Shown here one piece after another: positions 49,452 through 57,755 of a DNA stretch of 64,000 nucleotides. A program made the position numbers and the translations under genes. Location: assembly GCA_964532145.1 (NCBI GenBank), contig CAZHGM010000002.1, forward strand, positions 1 to 64,000, given 5' to 3'. Position 1 is the first letter of the stretch, and each line of letters opens with the position of its first letter. This DNA is from JAPUDQ01 sp964532145. GTDB lineage: Bacteria; Patescibacteriota; Saccharimonadia; Saccharimonadales; Saccharimonadaceae. A model generated the notes under the pieces. That model saw only the letters and a program-made list of their open reading frames with translations. It made no database searches and was not told where the DNA came from.

Positions 49452-51163
49452 TGGCTAGTGGGAGCAATTGGAATGTATATTTGCCTATCGCGTCCAATAT
49501 CCTTGTTGTACACGAAAATCTCATAGCGACTGGATGCAATTATTTTTTTGTTTGGCGTACCAAACTGCTTAATAGGGTCGCATGCTTTAATGATGTTACT
49601 TATATCATCGCTGTTTCGGATAAAAAATGTCCTATCATTTTTTCGTCCGTAATCAAGAGTGTTTACGAACCAGTGGTATTGTTTAAATTTATAGTCCGTA
49701 CATGCCAAGGGTAAAATTGATACAGCATTATTCGAAAGATAGGTAATAATATTCGCATCCCAATAGTCGCCGTACCCCTTAGTCAGCTGTTCGCCACTTA
49801 GTATGGTAATGATTTTTTCATGATCTAAGTTGACAGCCTGTTGACCTCCAGTTTGGCTGAAGGCTTGTGCTGACATTTTAATATTCATAGCTGAGTTTAG
49901 CGCGAGCGATCCTGTAAAGATAAAAATAAATGTTAGCCATACTCGGATATTATTCATTGTAATATTTAGTTGCATAAGAACATAGGAAAGAAGAGGAACC
50001 ATGAACACAGTTCCAACAAATAGGTAACGGAAGTTCTCAATGTGTGATCCGTGAACCGTCACGGTAAAAACAGTAATATTTAAAAGAATGGTTACTGTAA
50101 AAAATAGCAAGATAGCTCGTCTGGACTTCTGGTTGCGAAATCTTAACAGAACAAAATACATAGCGAATAGGCAAGTAAAGAGGAGGATTGAGTTTGAGAT
50201 AAATATGATCGTCTTACCTTCCGTAATGTAACTATTCCAGAAGTCGGAATGAAATAGTATAAAGAGTGACCACAGTGAATTCGAGGCATTCTCCAAAATC
50301 ATTGGGAAGGATACGAAAAGTTTCTCAACATTCTCTATTGGAATAATTCCGAGAAATTCAATAGCGTGCGTTAGTAAAGCCTTCCCAATACTGGCACTAG
50401 CTATGATGATTCCTGAGGCAAGAAGAAGCGTCCTCCCTGATAGGTCTTTACCTATCCATTTTAAGAGAAGGGTCATGACGGCGCCGATGCCGACGGTATA
50501 AATAAAAAATGGGTCACTGAAAAAGAATAGTGATAAGAGAATAAATGCACCCAGCCCGGTTACTGCGGTTATAAGCAATGATGCATTAACTCTTTGTACC
50601 CACATCCGTAATTTGGCTGCATGGTATATTAGGCTCGCAAGAATTATCAATATAATTCCAGTTTCGGCTGTGCGATAATTCGGGTTCATAAAGGCTGTTG
50701 CAGTTCCTAAAGATTTGTCTACCCTAAATGGGACGAGATCGCCGGATAATAAACCAAGAAACCATATAACTGGGATGAATGCGAGCCACACCCGGATCTT
50801 ACTCGTAAAATAGGGTTTGCAAAGAGCAAGAACAATCAGTATCATTCCTGTGAAGAAAATTGTGTTCAAGATAAGGTTGATTGCAAGAAGCTTGACGGGA
50901 GAGTTCGTGAAGAGCATATCCATCAGATAGTAGAGAGGTGCCTTAATAAGAAAGTTGTCCGTCCCAACTATGGCGTGATTCTCTTGTCCTGGGCGCATAG
51001 TTTGTAGGACGCGTTGTACAGCGACATCATCGCTATTATATGGTCGAAGTAAGTATGCAGCGACAAGTGAGCTCAAAAATACAATTGCAGCAATAGCGAT
51101 AGCAATAATAATTGCATGTGAGATTGAAATCTTATTATATCTTTCTTTGATCTCTCTCAGCAC
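49448..51163 (-). CDS. polytopic membrane protein, possible GT-C-type enzyme
   Basis: 571 residues with about 12 hydrophobic helices (for example AIAIAAIVFLSSLVAAYLLR, TGMILIVLALCKPYF, ALNSAMNIKMSAQAFSQTGG after the last). The first external loop has RPYNSDDVAVQRV (an acidic pair after helix 1, as in GT-C glycosyltransferases), and a C-terminal soluble part of about 120 residues. No Pfam family recognised. Context of polysaccharide genes supports a glycosyltransferase or glycan-modifying role; this is inference. Confidence 0.65.
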   Translation of the reverse strand: MLREIKERYNKISISHAIIIAIAIAAIVFLSSLVAAYLLRPYNSDDVAVQRVLQTMRPGQENHAIVGTDNFLIKAPLYYLMDMLFTNSPVKLLAINLILNTIFFTGMILIVLALCKPYFTSKIRVWLAFIPVIWFLGLLSGDLVPFRVDKSLGTATAFMNPNYRTAETGIILIILASLIYHAAKLRMWVQRVNASLLITAVTGLGAFILLSLFFFSDPFFIYTVGIGAVMTLLLKWIGKDLSGRTLLLASGIIIASASIGKALLTHAIEFLGIIPIENVEKLFVSFPMILENASNSLWSLFILFHSDFWNSYITEGKTIIFISNSILLFTCLFAMYFVLLRFRNQKSRRAILLFFTVTILLNITVFTVTVHGSHIENFRYLFVGTVFMVPLLSYVLMQLNITMNNIRVWLTFIFIFTGSLALNSAMNIKMSAQAFSQTGGQQAVNLDHEKIITILSGEQLTKGYGDYWDANIITYLSNNAVSILPLACTDYKFKQYHWFVNTLDYGRKNDRTFFIRNSDDISNIIKACDPIKQFGTPNKKIIASSRYEIFVYNKDIGRDRQIYIPIAPTSH

Positions 51164-51214
51164 GACGCGTGAGCTCCATAGGTTACTTCACTCCACTTTA
51201 TGAACGAAAAGATT

Positions 51215-53383
51215 TTATTTTCCTATGATATCATACCAAACGTATTGAGAACTCATGCGCCATGCATGTGTTCCTTCGAGGATAATAGCTACTCCATCAC
51301 TTTTACGTTGTCCAGCTTCAACAGAGCTATTTGTAACCGGAAAGCTGTAATAGGCAACCTGTCCAGGTGTTACCTTGTGCTGATCAGCTGCTAATGTCTT
51401 TCCATCGGCTTCAAATACTTTCGTAAACTGCTTAGCGGGGCGGTTGGCGGTGGGCCAGACACTTGTGGCGAATGGGCTGTTGTGGTTGATGGGGATATCA
51501 CTTGCAAGATATGTTGCGGCAATGCCATCTGGCCTGTATGTTGTGTCGTACCACGTTCCAGTCCCAATATTTTTGTAAGCTACAAATATAGTACTACTTT
51601 CTCCTTTGCTGAGCACGGGATTGGGGGATTGATATAGGTACTGTGCGTTGTATGACGCTGGCTCAACAATGATAGTCGGCGCACAGGAGCCAAGCATGTC
51701 CCAGACCGCCATACCATTCTGTACAATCTTCATCTCTTCTTTGTATGTACCCGGTCCTATATTCAAGTCGTTTGCATAAAAAGTAAGAGTATATTCGCCA
51801 ACCTGTCCAGGTGTTACCTTGTGCTGATCAGCTGCTAATGTCTTTCCATCGGCTTCAAATACTTTCGTAAACTGCTTAGCGGGGCGGTTGGCGGTGGGCC
51901 AGCGATAGGCGAAACTGCTACTGCGATCGAGAGGACCGCCCGTAGCAAGCTGAACCGCGCCGGCCTCACTTCCCCCGCGATAATAAGTGTCGTACCAGTC
52001 GGATAACCCATCGTTATGAAAACGTATCGTGAGTGTACCGAATTCATTCTGTTTGATATTAAGAGGGAATAGTGGGCATTCTGACCACGATGACTTATAT
52101 GAAGGGACGGTAGTGATATCGGTTGAGGCAATACCCCCCATGTTCCATGACGAAGTACCTTCCACAATAGGCTGAACATCAAGTCTGTATGTTCCCTGCG
52201 TATATGATTCAGGGACAAAAACTTCAAACGTGAACTGCACAATCTGTCCTGGAGCTGCTTTATGCTGATCACCTGCAAGCGTTGTGCCGTTTGACTCGTA
52301 GACTTTGCTAAAGGTCTTGGCGGGTCTATTGGCGGACGGCCAGTTAGATGCAAATGGGCTGTTCTTATTTATAGGAGCAGTCACAGCGAGGTGTATAGCT
52401 CCTTGTCCTGTGGGCCGATAGACATCGTCATACCACGTACTTGCTCCTGTGTTCTGGTACTTATATGTAACGGTTTTAGTGAACCCCAAAGGATGTGAGT
52501 AATTTGCTGAGCGTGCTATTTCAGACGTCGCGTATGGTACGCCCCATGTTGAGCCGAACCAATCGTTGAAATAGAGGAAAAAGTTTCGATTACCATAGGC
52601 GCTGCAGTTATCCCCACCGCCATATCCCGCATTTAGCGCCGCAGCGTTTGGTTGATAGGGTGTGTAGTTATAAAGTGACGCAGTGGCTTGGTTTTCAATA
52701 TAGACATTGCTACCCCCACAAGAACTATTCGGGCTCCACCGTACATAATTGTTGACCCCAGAAATGTAATTATACTCATAAGGGTATTTTGAATAAGAAA
52801 TAAATTGCCGTGCAGCATTTTGCAACTGGTTAGCAAAGCCGTAGTACTGGCTGTCGCATGCTGCAGTATCTGGGCATCCGTATCCTAGTGCGGACCGGTA
52901 CTGTATATACCAGGGCCAGTCGTCTTGTATAAGAGCCTCCTCTTTCTCAAGCATAACAATGAGTACCTGAGGGTTAACGTTGTATGCTTGTGCCGTATTA
53001 TAGATAATCTGTGCGGCGCTTTGTGCGCCAGCAGGTATCGGAGCTTGCTTTCCATCTGTTTTTGTCAGATTATTTTCGTGAGTAGAGGGGTTTTCAAAGT
53101 AGTCTTTTAAGCAGGTGAAAGGCACAAGTTGCCCCTTTGATCGAGAATAAGCCGCACGCGTTGTGCCGGCATAAGCCTTATTACCCCATGCATCACAAGA
53201 AGAAACCTTCGCATTCAGAAATTGCTGTATCTGGTCTATCGTCATCGAATCCTTATTGGTAAAGATGCGATCATCGATGATTCTACCAGGTTTAAAATCA
53301 AGCGCGCTAACGGCATGTGCTTCAAATGGAAAAAGCGAACAGCATACTAGGGCGACTACGAAAACAAGAGCTTTTCTGCTCAT
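51215..53383 (-). CDS. secreted protein with a lysozyme-like N-terminal region and three FW-type Ig repeats
   Basis: 722 residues. Signal peptide (MSRKALVFVVALVCCSLFPF, cleavage near AHA). Residues about 30-285 hold the stretch AAQIIYNTAQAYNVNPQVLI, LEKEEALIQDDWPWYIQYRS, GYGCPDTAACDSQYYGF and CSAYGNRNFFLYFNDWFGS, a domain I recall from secreted actinobacterial and Saccharibacteria proteins, perhaps glycan-binding or lytic. Three repeats of about 140 residues follow, each with WYDxxYR and WPxANRPAK, resembling the NBR1 FW-type Ig domain. Two of them share a perfect 104-bp DNA repeat. The start overlaps the upstream gene's stop by 4 bp. Confidence 0.8.
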   Translation of the reverse strand: MSRKALVFVVALVCCSLFPFEAHAVSALDFKPGRIIDDRIFTNKDSMTIDQIQQFLNAKVSSCDAWGNKAYAGTTRAAYSRSKGQLVPFTCLKDYFENPSTHENNLTKTDGKQAPIPAGAQSAAQIIYNTAQAYNVNPQVLIVMLEKEEALIQDDWPWYIQYRSALGYGCPDTAACDSQYYGFANQLQNAARQFISYSKYPYEYNYISGVNNYVRWSPNSSCGGSNVYIENQATASLYNYTPYQPNAAALNAGYGGGDNCSAYGNRNFFLYFNDWFGSTWGVPYATSEIARSANYSHPLGFTKTVTYKYQNTGASTWYDDVYRPTGQGAIHLAVTAPINKNSPFASNWPSANRPAKTFSKVYESNGTTLAGDQHKAAPGQIVQFTFEVFVPESYTQGTYRLDVQPIVEGTSSWNMGGIASTDITTVPSYKSSWSECPLFPLNIKQNEFGTLTIRFHNDGLSDWYDTYYRGGSEAGAVQLATGGPLDRSSSFAYRWPTANRPAKQFTKVFEADGKTLAADQHKVTPGQVGEYTLTFYANDLNIGPGTYKEEMKIVQNGMAVWDMLGSCAPTIIVEPASYNAQYLYQSPNPVLSKGESSTIFVAYKNIGTGTWYDTTYRPDGIAATYLASDIPINHNSPFATSVWPTANRPAKQFTKVFEADGKTLAADQHKVTPGQVAYYSFPVTNSSVEAGQRKSDGVAIILEGTHAWRMSSQYVWYDIIGK
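51355..51458. repeat. 104-bp perfect direct repeat, copy A
   Basis: Identical at every base to 51799-51902, 444 bp away, in the same frame of the secreted FW-repeat protein gene. It encodes the NRPAKQFTKVFEADGKTL to HKVTPGQV part of the repeat. Confidence 0.95.
51799..51902. repeat. 104-bp perfect direct repeat, copy B
   Basis: Partner of 51355-51458. The sequence diverges abruptly on both sides, so it marks recent conversion or selection rather than whole-domain duplication. The third FW repeat (around 52240-52360) has only a diverged version. Confidence 0.95.
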
Positions 53384-53937
53384 TTTATAACCTCTACGCT
53401 TCCTGTGGTTGTGTTTGACTTTGCGTTTACAGTATCGGCGTATAAACTAACTCGCCAAGTTCCACTTGACGGGATATCGTCCAAGGTAATATCAATGTTG
53501 CAAGTAGTATAATTAGCCTGCTGTGACACCTGGTAAGATTGTGAAATTGTTTTTTGATCTTGAGCAAGAGTTAGGTGACACGTGCCGACGGGGCTACCCT
53601 CCAGAATGCTACGTATATTAATCATGGGCTTGTCAGGTTGCTGGGATAGCCTGGAAATTGTTAGGGAGTATTCTTGCGGGAGAGCTTGTTTATTATCGTC
53701 ATCTTTGATGATATTCTCTTTCATTTGCTGGTTGTCGGACTGAGCAGAATCTGAAGGCTTGGAGTAGTCGATGGTATTTTCAGGCCGACTCTGTGGCACC
53801 TGGGATATGTCACTACTCTTTGGTCTTTGAAGAAAATTCCAGACTATGGCTCCGGAGGCTAAAAGGAAAAGAACAAGTATAATAAATCCGACCTTGAGTC
53901 GACCTTTGTGCAGTTTTTTTTCTCTAAAAATAGTCAT
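53380..53937 (-). CDS. membrane-anchored protein with extracytoplasmic Ig-like end
   Basis: 185 residues. Basic N-terminus (MTIFREKKLHKGRLK), one helix (VGFIILVLFLLASGAIVWNF), a linker rich in Ser, Gln and Asp, then about 95 residues (EYSLTISRLSQQPDKPMINI, GTCHLTLAQDQKTISQSYQV, TWRVSLYADTVNAKSNTT) with an Ig-like strand pattern. It overlaps the following secreted-protein gene by 4 bp, so the two are co-translated and likely work together at the surface. No family recognised. Confidence 0.75.
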   Translation of the reverse strand: MTIFREKKLHKGRLKVGFIILVLFLLASGAIVWNFLQRPKSSDISQVPQSRPENTIDYSKPSDSAQSDNQQMKENIIKDDDNKQALPQEYSLTISRLSQQPDKPMINIRSILEGSPVGTCHLTLAQDQKTISQSYQVSQQANYTTCNIDITLDDIPSSGTWRVSLYADTVNAKSNTTTGSVEVIK

Positions 53938-54032
53938 ATATTTTTATATTTAAGCTTATGTATATTTTAATGCAAATGCGTAAAAAATACAAATAGTCTG
54001 GCTGAAGAGCATGGATGCCGTATTCTCTGGTG

Positions 54033-54038
54033 TATACT
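54033..54038 (+). promoter_or_regulatory. -10 box ahead of a short upstream frame and the 54064 gene
   Basis: TATACT (54033-54038). The expected start is at about 54045, where a 12-codon frame (ATG 54045 to TAA 54080) begins. No good -35 seen. Confidence 0.4.
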
Positions 54039-54063
54039 TCTACTATGAGTAAGGATAGGGGCA

Positions 54064-55782
54064 ATGATAAGCTTTCATAAACGAAGCAGTATTTACTCCT
54101 GGTTGATGCAATATAGAAGGTTGATCATAGCCATCTTAGCCATTGGGGGTGCTTCCCTGCTAGCACTTTCATTAGTGTTTCGACAAAATGGATGGCCGAT
54201 GAACCATGAGATGGTTTCATTTAGTATGCGAACCCAATTATATGCCCATCATTTTTTAAATGGAGATTTTCTTCCCATCTGGTCATCGATAGATGCAAAC
54301 GGATATGGTACACCCAGTGTATTCTTTTACCATAAAGTCTTTTATGTTTTATCAGGAAGTCTCTATTTAGGCGGACTGCCAATGAAGATGTCCATTGCCG
54401 GTACACTCTTTCTGCTGTTGCTGCTTGGTGGTTTAGGAATGGTGAAATTAGCAAAGCATTATAGTGACAAACTAGTAATACAAATTACAGCTGGCCTGCT
54501 ATTTATCCTTTCTAGCTATGCTTTTGTAGATTGGTTGGTGCGAGGAGCAATGGCTGAGTTTAGTGCTTTTATGACGGTGCCATATGTGCTGCTATGGGTC
54601 GTGTTACTTACACGCAAGCGCAAGTTTTCTTACTGGATAATACCCCTTATGACGGTATTATATTTTTGCCATAATATTCTCGCGATATTCTCGCTCCCCA
54701 TACTATTGGTAGCAATTATTCACACTACTGTTATTGCTACAGCGCATGAAAGAAGGAAGATAATAATAAGGAGTGCCATATCACTCTTTGCTACAATCGT
54801 GATCTTTGCTCCATACTTTACCTTTTATCGGGTCTACGTTTATGACTACCAGCCATCCGTTAGTATCACTGAGGAAGGCTATCGACCTCAAGATCGAATG
54901 GTGCCGTTACAAGCATATTTTTTAAAGAATAACTTAGTATGGCTACGTTCAACGGACGATTTCTCACCTTATATTGATGCAGCGATATTGCTTCCCGTTT
55001 TAGTTTTAATGGGGATAGTAGTATGGAATAGAATGATACGAAAACACTATAGGATGTTTAGCACTAGACCGGAGCTTTTAACCTATGGCATAACACTCAT
55101 TGTATACTTTTTCCTGCAGACAGAAGCATCAATCCCTATATATAGCTCAGTTAGAATCTTGGAAACTCTACAATTTCCATGGAGGTTAATGATTTTCATA
55201 ATACCGCTATTAATCGTTACTTTGTTAGCATTAATCCAAAGTTTTAATAATTATTATCCTAAATCTCAAAGGCTTACATCACTGGTGGGCATCATACTTG
55301 TGGCTGTGATGGTGTTGTCAGGGCCTATACCAAAACAGTTTCAATATGATTTTATTTCCAAAGAAGTTTTCGAACTTCCCCTAACGGACAGGCTTATGGG
55401 GAATAGCAATATTGGGATCGGAGAATATCTCCCAATTTATAAAGATAGTAATGACCATGAAACTATTCTTACAGAAAAATTAACGAAGTATATGAGGAAT
55501 GATTTTACTAGCCCAGATGTTTGCACTACACAAAAAAGGCCTCACATTGTTGAGCCGAGGCAAATCGTATACGATATCAATTGCAATATTGCAGTCAAGA
55601 GTTTTCCGCTGCCACAAAACTTCTCACGGCTTTCGCATGCAGTTGATCAAAGTGGAAAACAAATTCACGTGTTCCGGAATGAGCACGATCCTCGAGTACT
55701 TGTGGATCTTCCGCGAGGCCACTCAATTATTACGCTGTATCAACCTCGTTGGGTAGACGGCATCACGTATCTGCTAAAATAA
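54064..55782 (+). CDS. polytopic membrane protein, unknown (GT-C-like or polymer-related)
   Basis: 572 residues with about 11 helices. After helix 1 comes NGWPMNHEMVSFSMRTQLYA and GDFLPIWSSIDANGYGTPSV, the first external loop typical of large GT-C-like membrane proteins. A soluble C-terminal part of about 140 residues follows the last helix (LVGIILVAVMVLSGPIP). ATG 54064 has GGATAGGGG upstream and is overlapped by a 12-codon upstream frame. It is first in a co-directional group with the methyltransferase, GtrA and GT2 genes. Function inferred only from context. Confidence 0.7.
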   Translation: MISFHKRSSIYSWLMQYRRLIIAILAIGGASLLALSLVFRQNGWPMNHEMVSFSMRTQLYAHHFLNGDFLPIWSSIDANGYGTPSVFFYHKVFYVLSGSLYLGGLPMKMSIAGTLFLLLLLGGLGMVKLAKHYSDKLVIQITAGLLFILSSYAFVDWLVRGAMAEFSAFMTVPYVLLWVVLLTRKRKFSYWIIPLMTVLYFCHNILAIFSLPILLVAIIHTTVIATAHERRKIIIRSAISLFATIVIFAPYFTFYRVYVYDYQPSVSITEEGYRPQDRMVPLQAYFLKNNLVWLRSTDDFSPYIDAAILLPVLVLMGIVVWNRMIRKHYRMFSTRPELLTYGITLIVYFFLQTEASIPIYSSVRILETLQFPWRLMIFIIPLLIVTLLALIQSFNNYYPKSQRLTSLVGIILVAVMVLSGPIPKQFQYDFISKEVFELPLTDRLMGNSNIGIGEYLPIYKDSNDHETILTEKLTKYMRNDFTSPDVCTTQKRPHIVEPRQIVYDINCNIAVKSFPLPQNFSRLSHAVDQSGKQIHVFRNEHDPRVLVDLPRGHSIITLYQPRWVDGITYLLK

Positions 55783-55802
55783 TAGAAGGAAATGGGGGAA
55801 TC

Positions 55803-56537
55803 ATGAAAAAGGCTGAGTATCGGCGAATGGCAGAGCGTGAGCAATCTTATTGGTGGCACGTCGGTCGTCTAAAAATAATAGAACGATATTTAACGATTGC
55901 ATGTGAAGAGAGAAAAGATAATACGATTCTTAATATTGGCTGCGGTACGGGTGGCACGTTACCGACGCTCGAGAAGTTTGGCACAGTCACTAATGTTGAT
56001 GTATCGGATGATGCAATCAATTTCATGAAACAGCATGGCTATAAGGTTGACAAGGTTGGGGGGATCAAGCTTCCTTACAAGGATAAATCGTTTCATCTGG
56101 TTGGCTCCTTTGACGTGCTAGAGCACATCGAAGAAGATGTTGAAGCACTAAAAGAATGGCGCAGAGTACTAAGACCGGGGGGGAAAATCGTTTTGACAGT
56201 ACCGGCATACCAGTGGCTGTGGAGTGAACATGATGTGTCTCTTCATCATTTTAGAAGGCATACAGTCAGATCAATTCGAAAAAAAGCTCAGCTTGCAGGC
56301 CTTAGGCCATTGAGAGCGTCATATGCGATTGCCTTTTCTTTACCGCTTGTTGCAGGCTTTCGCGGGATTAATAAGATAATGGGCCGCAAGACAGATTCCG
56401 AGACTTCTTACGTAAATGTGCCTAACTGGGTCAATGTACTTTTTAGCAAATTTCTGTTTGCAGAGGCCGTAGGTCACAAATATATTCGTTACCCAATAGG
56501 AACGACGGTCGTAGCGATTCTGGAAAGAGAGAAATAA
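55803..56537 (+). CDS. class I SAM-dependent methyltransferase
   Basis: 244 residues from ATG 55803 with GGGGGAA upstream; the frame is open further 5' without support. Motif I ILNIGCGTGGTLPTL (about 42-56), post-I VTNVDVSDDAI, motif GSFDVLEHIEEDVEALKEWR, and RVLRPGGKIVLTVPAYQWLW, all standard. A YWWHVGRLKIIERYL start is common in methyltransferases of glycan gene clusters. Probably modifies a lipid-linked sugar or related molecule. Ends directly before GtrA. Confidence 0.88.
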   Translation: MKKAEYRRMAEREQSYWWHVGRLKIIERYLTIACEERKDNTILNIGCGTGGTLPTLEKFGTVTNVDVSDDAINFMKQHGYKVDKVGGIKLPYKDKSFHLVGSFDVLEHIEEDVEALKEWRRVLRPGGKIVLTVPAYQWLWSEHDVSLHHFRRHTVRSIRKKAQLAGLRPLRASYAIAFSLPLVAGFRGINKIMGRKTDSETSYVNVPNWVNVLFSKFLFAEAVGHKYIRYPIGTTVVAILEREK

Positions 56538-57032
56538 GTGTCTTCATATATTTCAAGATTGTTACATAGAAGGGTAGTTCGTTTTGGGGTTGTTGGGGCT
56601 CTCAATACTTTAATCCACTTTACAATTCTTAACGTGTGTTATAACTTTTTACAGTTTGGTAAACTCGCCTCAAGCCTTGTTGCAACTGTCTGTGCAATAA
56701 CCATGAGTTTCATATTGAATCGACGTATAGTATTTAATGTCAGAACAAGCCGACTCGTTCGACAGGCGATCTTATTTGTGGCAGTAACCATCACCGGGAT
56801 GCTGCTAATCCACAACACAGTATATATTATTATGACAAACCTACTGAGCCCGATTGAGCCATATATTTCTCATTTATTACAAGACCTTGTCGGAATTTCG
56901 CCTAGAAATGACGTCGTAGGCATTAATGTTGCTACGATGATCGGTGCGGCTGTCACGATGGTCTGGAACTACATCGCTTATCGGTGGATTGTTTTTTTAC
57001 CGGAGAATAGTCAAGATGAGAAAACAACCTGA
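56538..57032 (+). CDS. GtrA-family membrane protein
   Basis: 164 residues from GTG 56538, immediately after the methyltransferase stop. Four helices: VRFGVVGALNTLIHFTILNV, SLVATVCAITMSFILNRRIV, AILFVAVTITGMLLI and a last VATMIGAAVTMVWNYIAYRW. FILNRRIVF and FVVFL-like ends are the GtrA hallmarks. GtrA-type proteins flip or help flip polyprenyl-phosphate sugars across the membrane. It overlaps the next gene (GT2), its usual partner, by 17 bp. Confidence 0.9.
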   Translation: MSSYISRLLHRRVVRFGVVGALNTLIHFTILNVCYNFLQFGKLASSLVATVCAITMSFILNRRIVFNVRTSRLVRQAILFVAVTITGMLLIHNTVYIIMTNLLSPIEPYISHLLQDLVGISPRNDVVGINVATMIGAAVTMVWNYIAYRWIVFLPENSQDEKTT

Positions 57033-57744
57033 CATATCTATTATAATTCCTGCTTTACGTGAAGAAAAAAGAATAGGAAAAACATTAGACGAATTATCCC
57101 GACTATTAAAAGGGCTACCTTTGCTATGCGAAGTAATAGTAGTTGTTGCGGAGGGCGGGGATAATACTGCGGGAGTCATTCAGAAAAAGGCTCCGAAATT
57201 CCAGGATATTCAAATTATTGAACCTGGAAAACCGGCGGGGAAAGGGCGTGATGTAAGAGAGGGCATGTTAGCGGCAAGAGGTAGGGCTGTGCTGTTTATG
57301 GATGCTGATTTAGCCACGCCGTTAAAATACATTGAAGTATTCTATGAAAATTTCCAAGAGGGTTATGATGTGGTAATAGGCACCAGGAATCTTCGAAAGC
57401 ATCATAAACATCCAGTAAGACTTGCGGTATCGAATGCTGGTAACATTCTTTTTCGGCTTTTGAGTGGGGTATCTACTGAGGATTCTCAGTGTGGGTTTAA
57501 ACTCTTCTCGTATAGGGCAACGAAAGAGTGCTTTTCGCGCCAAACAATTATGAAGTGGGGGTTTGATATGGAGATCCTAGCGATTGCTCGATATAGAAAC
57601 TTTGTGATACGTCAGATTCGCATCAATGATTGGCGTCATGCAGAAGGGGGATCATTTGAAGACAGGCCGCTAAGGAACTCAATCGATTCTTTGGTTGATT
57701 TAGTTAGAATTTTTAAGAATCGCTTACTGGGAAGATATTCTTAG
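57016..57744 (+). CDS. polyprenyl-phosphate sugar synthase, DPM1-like GT2
   Basis: 242 residues from ATG 57016, which matches the family start (MRKQPDISIIIPALREEKRI). GT2 features: DISIIIPALREE, VIVVVAEGGDNT, GKGRDVREGMLAARG, and LFMDADLATPLKY carrying the DxD metal site, then GTRNLRKH and SQCGFKLF. It makes polyprenyl-phosphate-mannose or -glucose from a nucleotide sugar on the cytoplasmic face. With GtrA it would supply the GT-C-type membrane proteins in this region. Confidence 0.9.
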   Translation: MRKQPDISIIIPALREEKRIGKTLDELSRLLKGLPLLCEVIVVVAEGGDNTAGVIQKKAPKFQDIQIIEPGKPAGKGRDVREGMLAARGRAVLFMDADLATPLKYIEVFYENFQEGYDVVIGTRNLRKHHKHPVRLAVSNAGNILFRLLSGVSTEDSQCGFKLFSYRATKECFSRQTIMKWGFDMEILAIARYRNFVIRQIRINDWRHAEGGSFEDRPLRNSIDSLVDLVRIFKNRLLGRYS

Positions 57745-57755
57745 CCAGTAAGGTT

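Noticed and set aside
51355..51902. Direct repeats as a CRISPR or insertion-sequence boundary
   Set aside because: Only two copies, both inside one reading frame and in register with protein repeats, so they are coding domain repeats.
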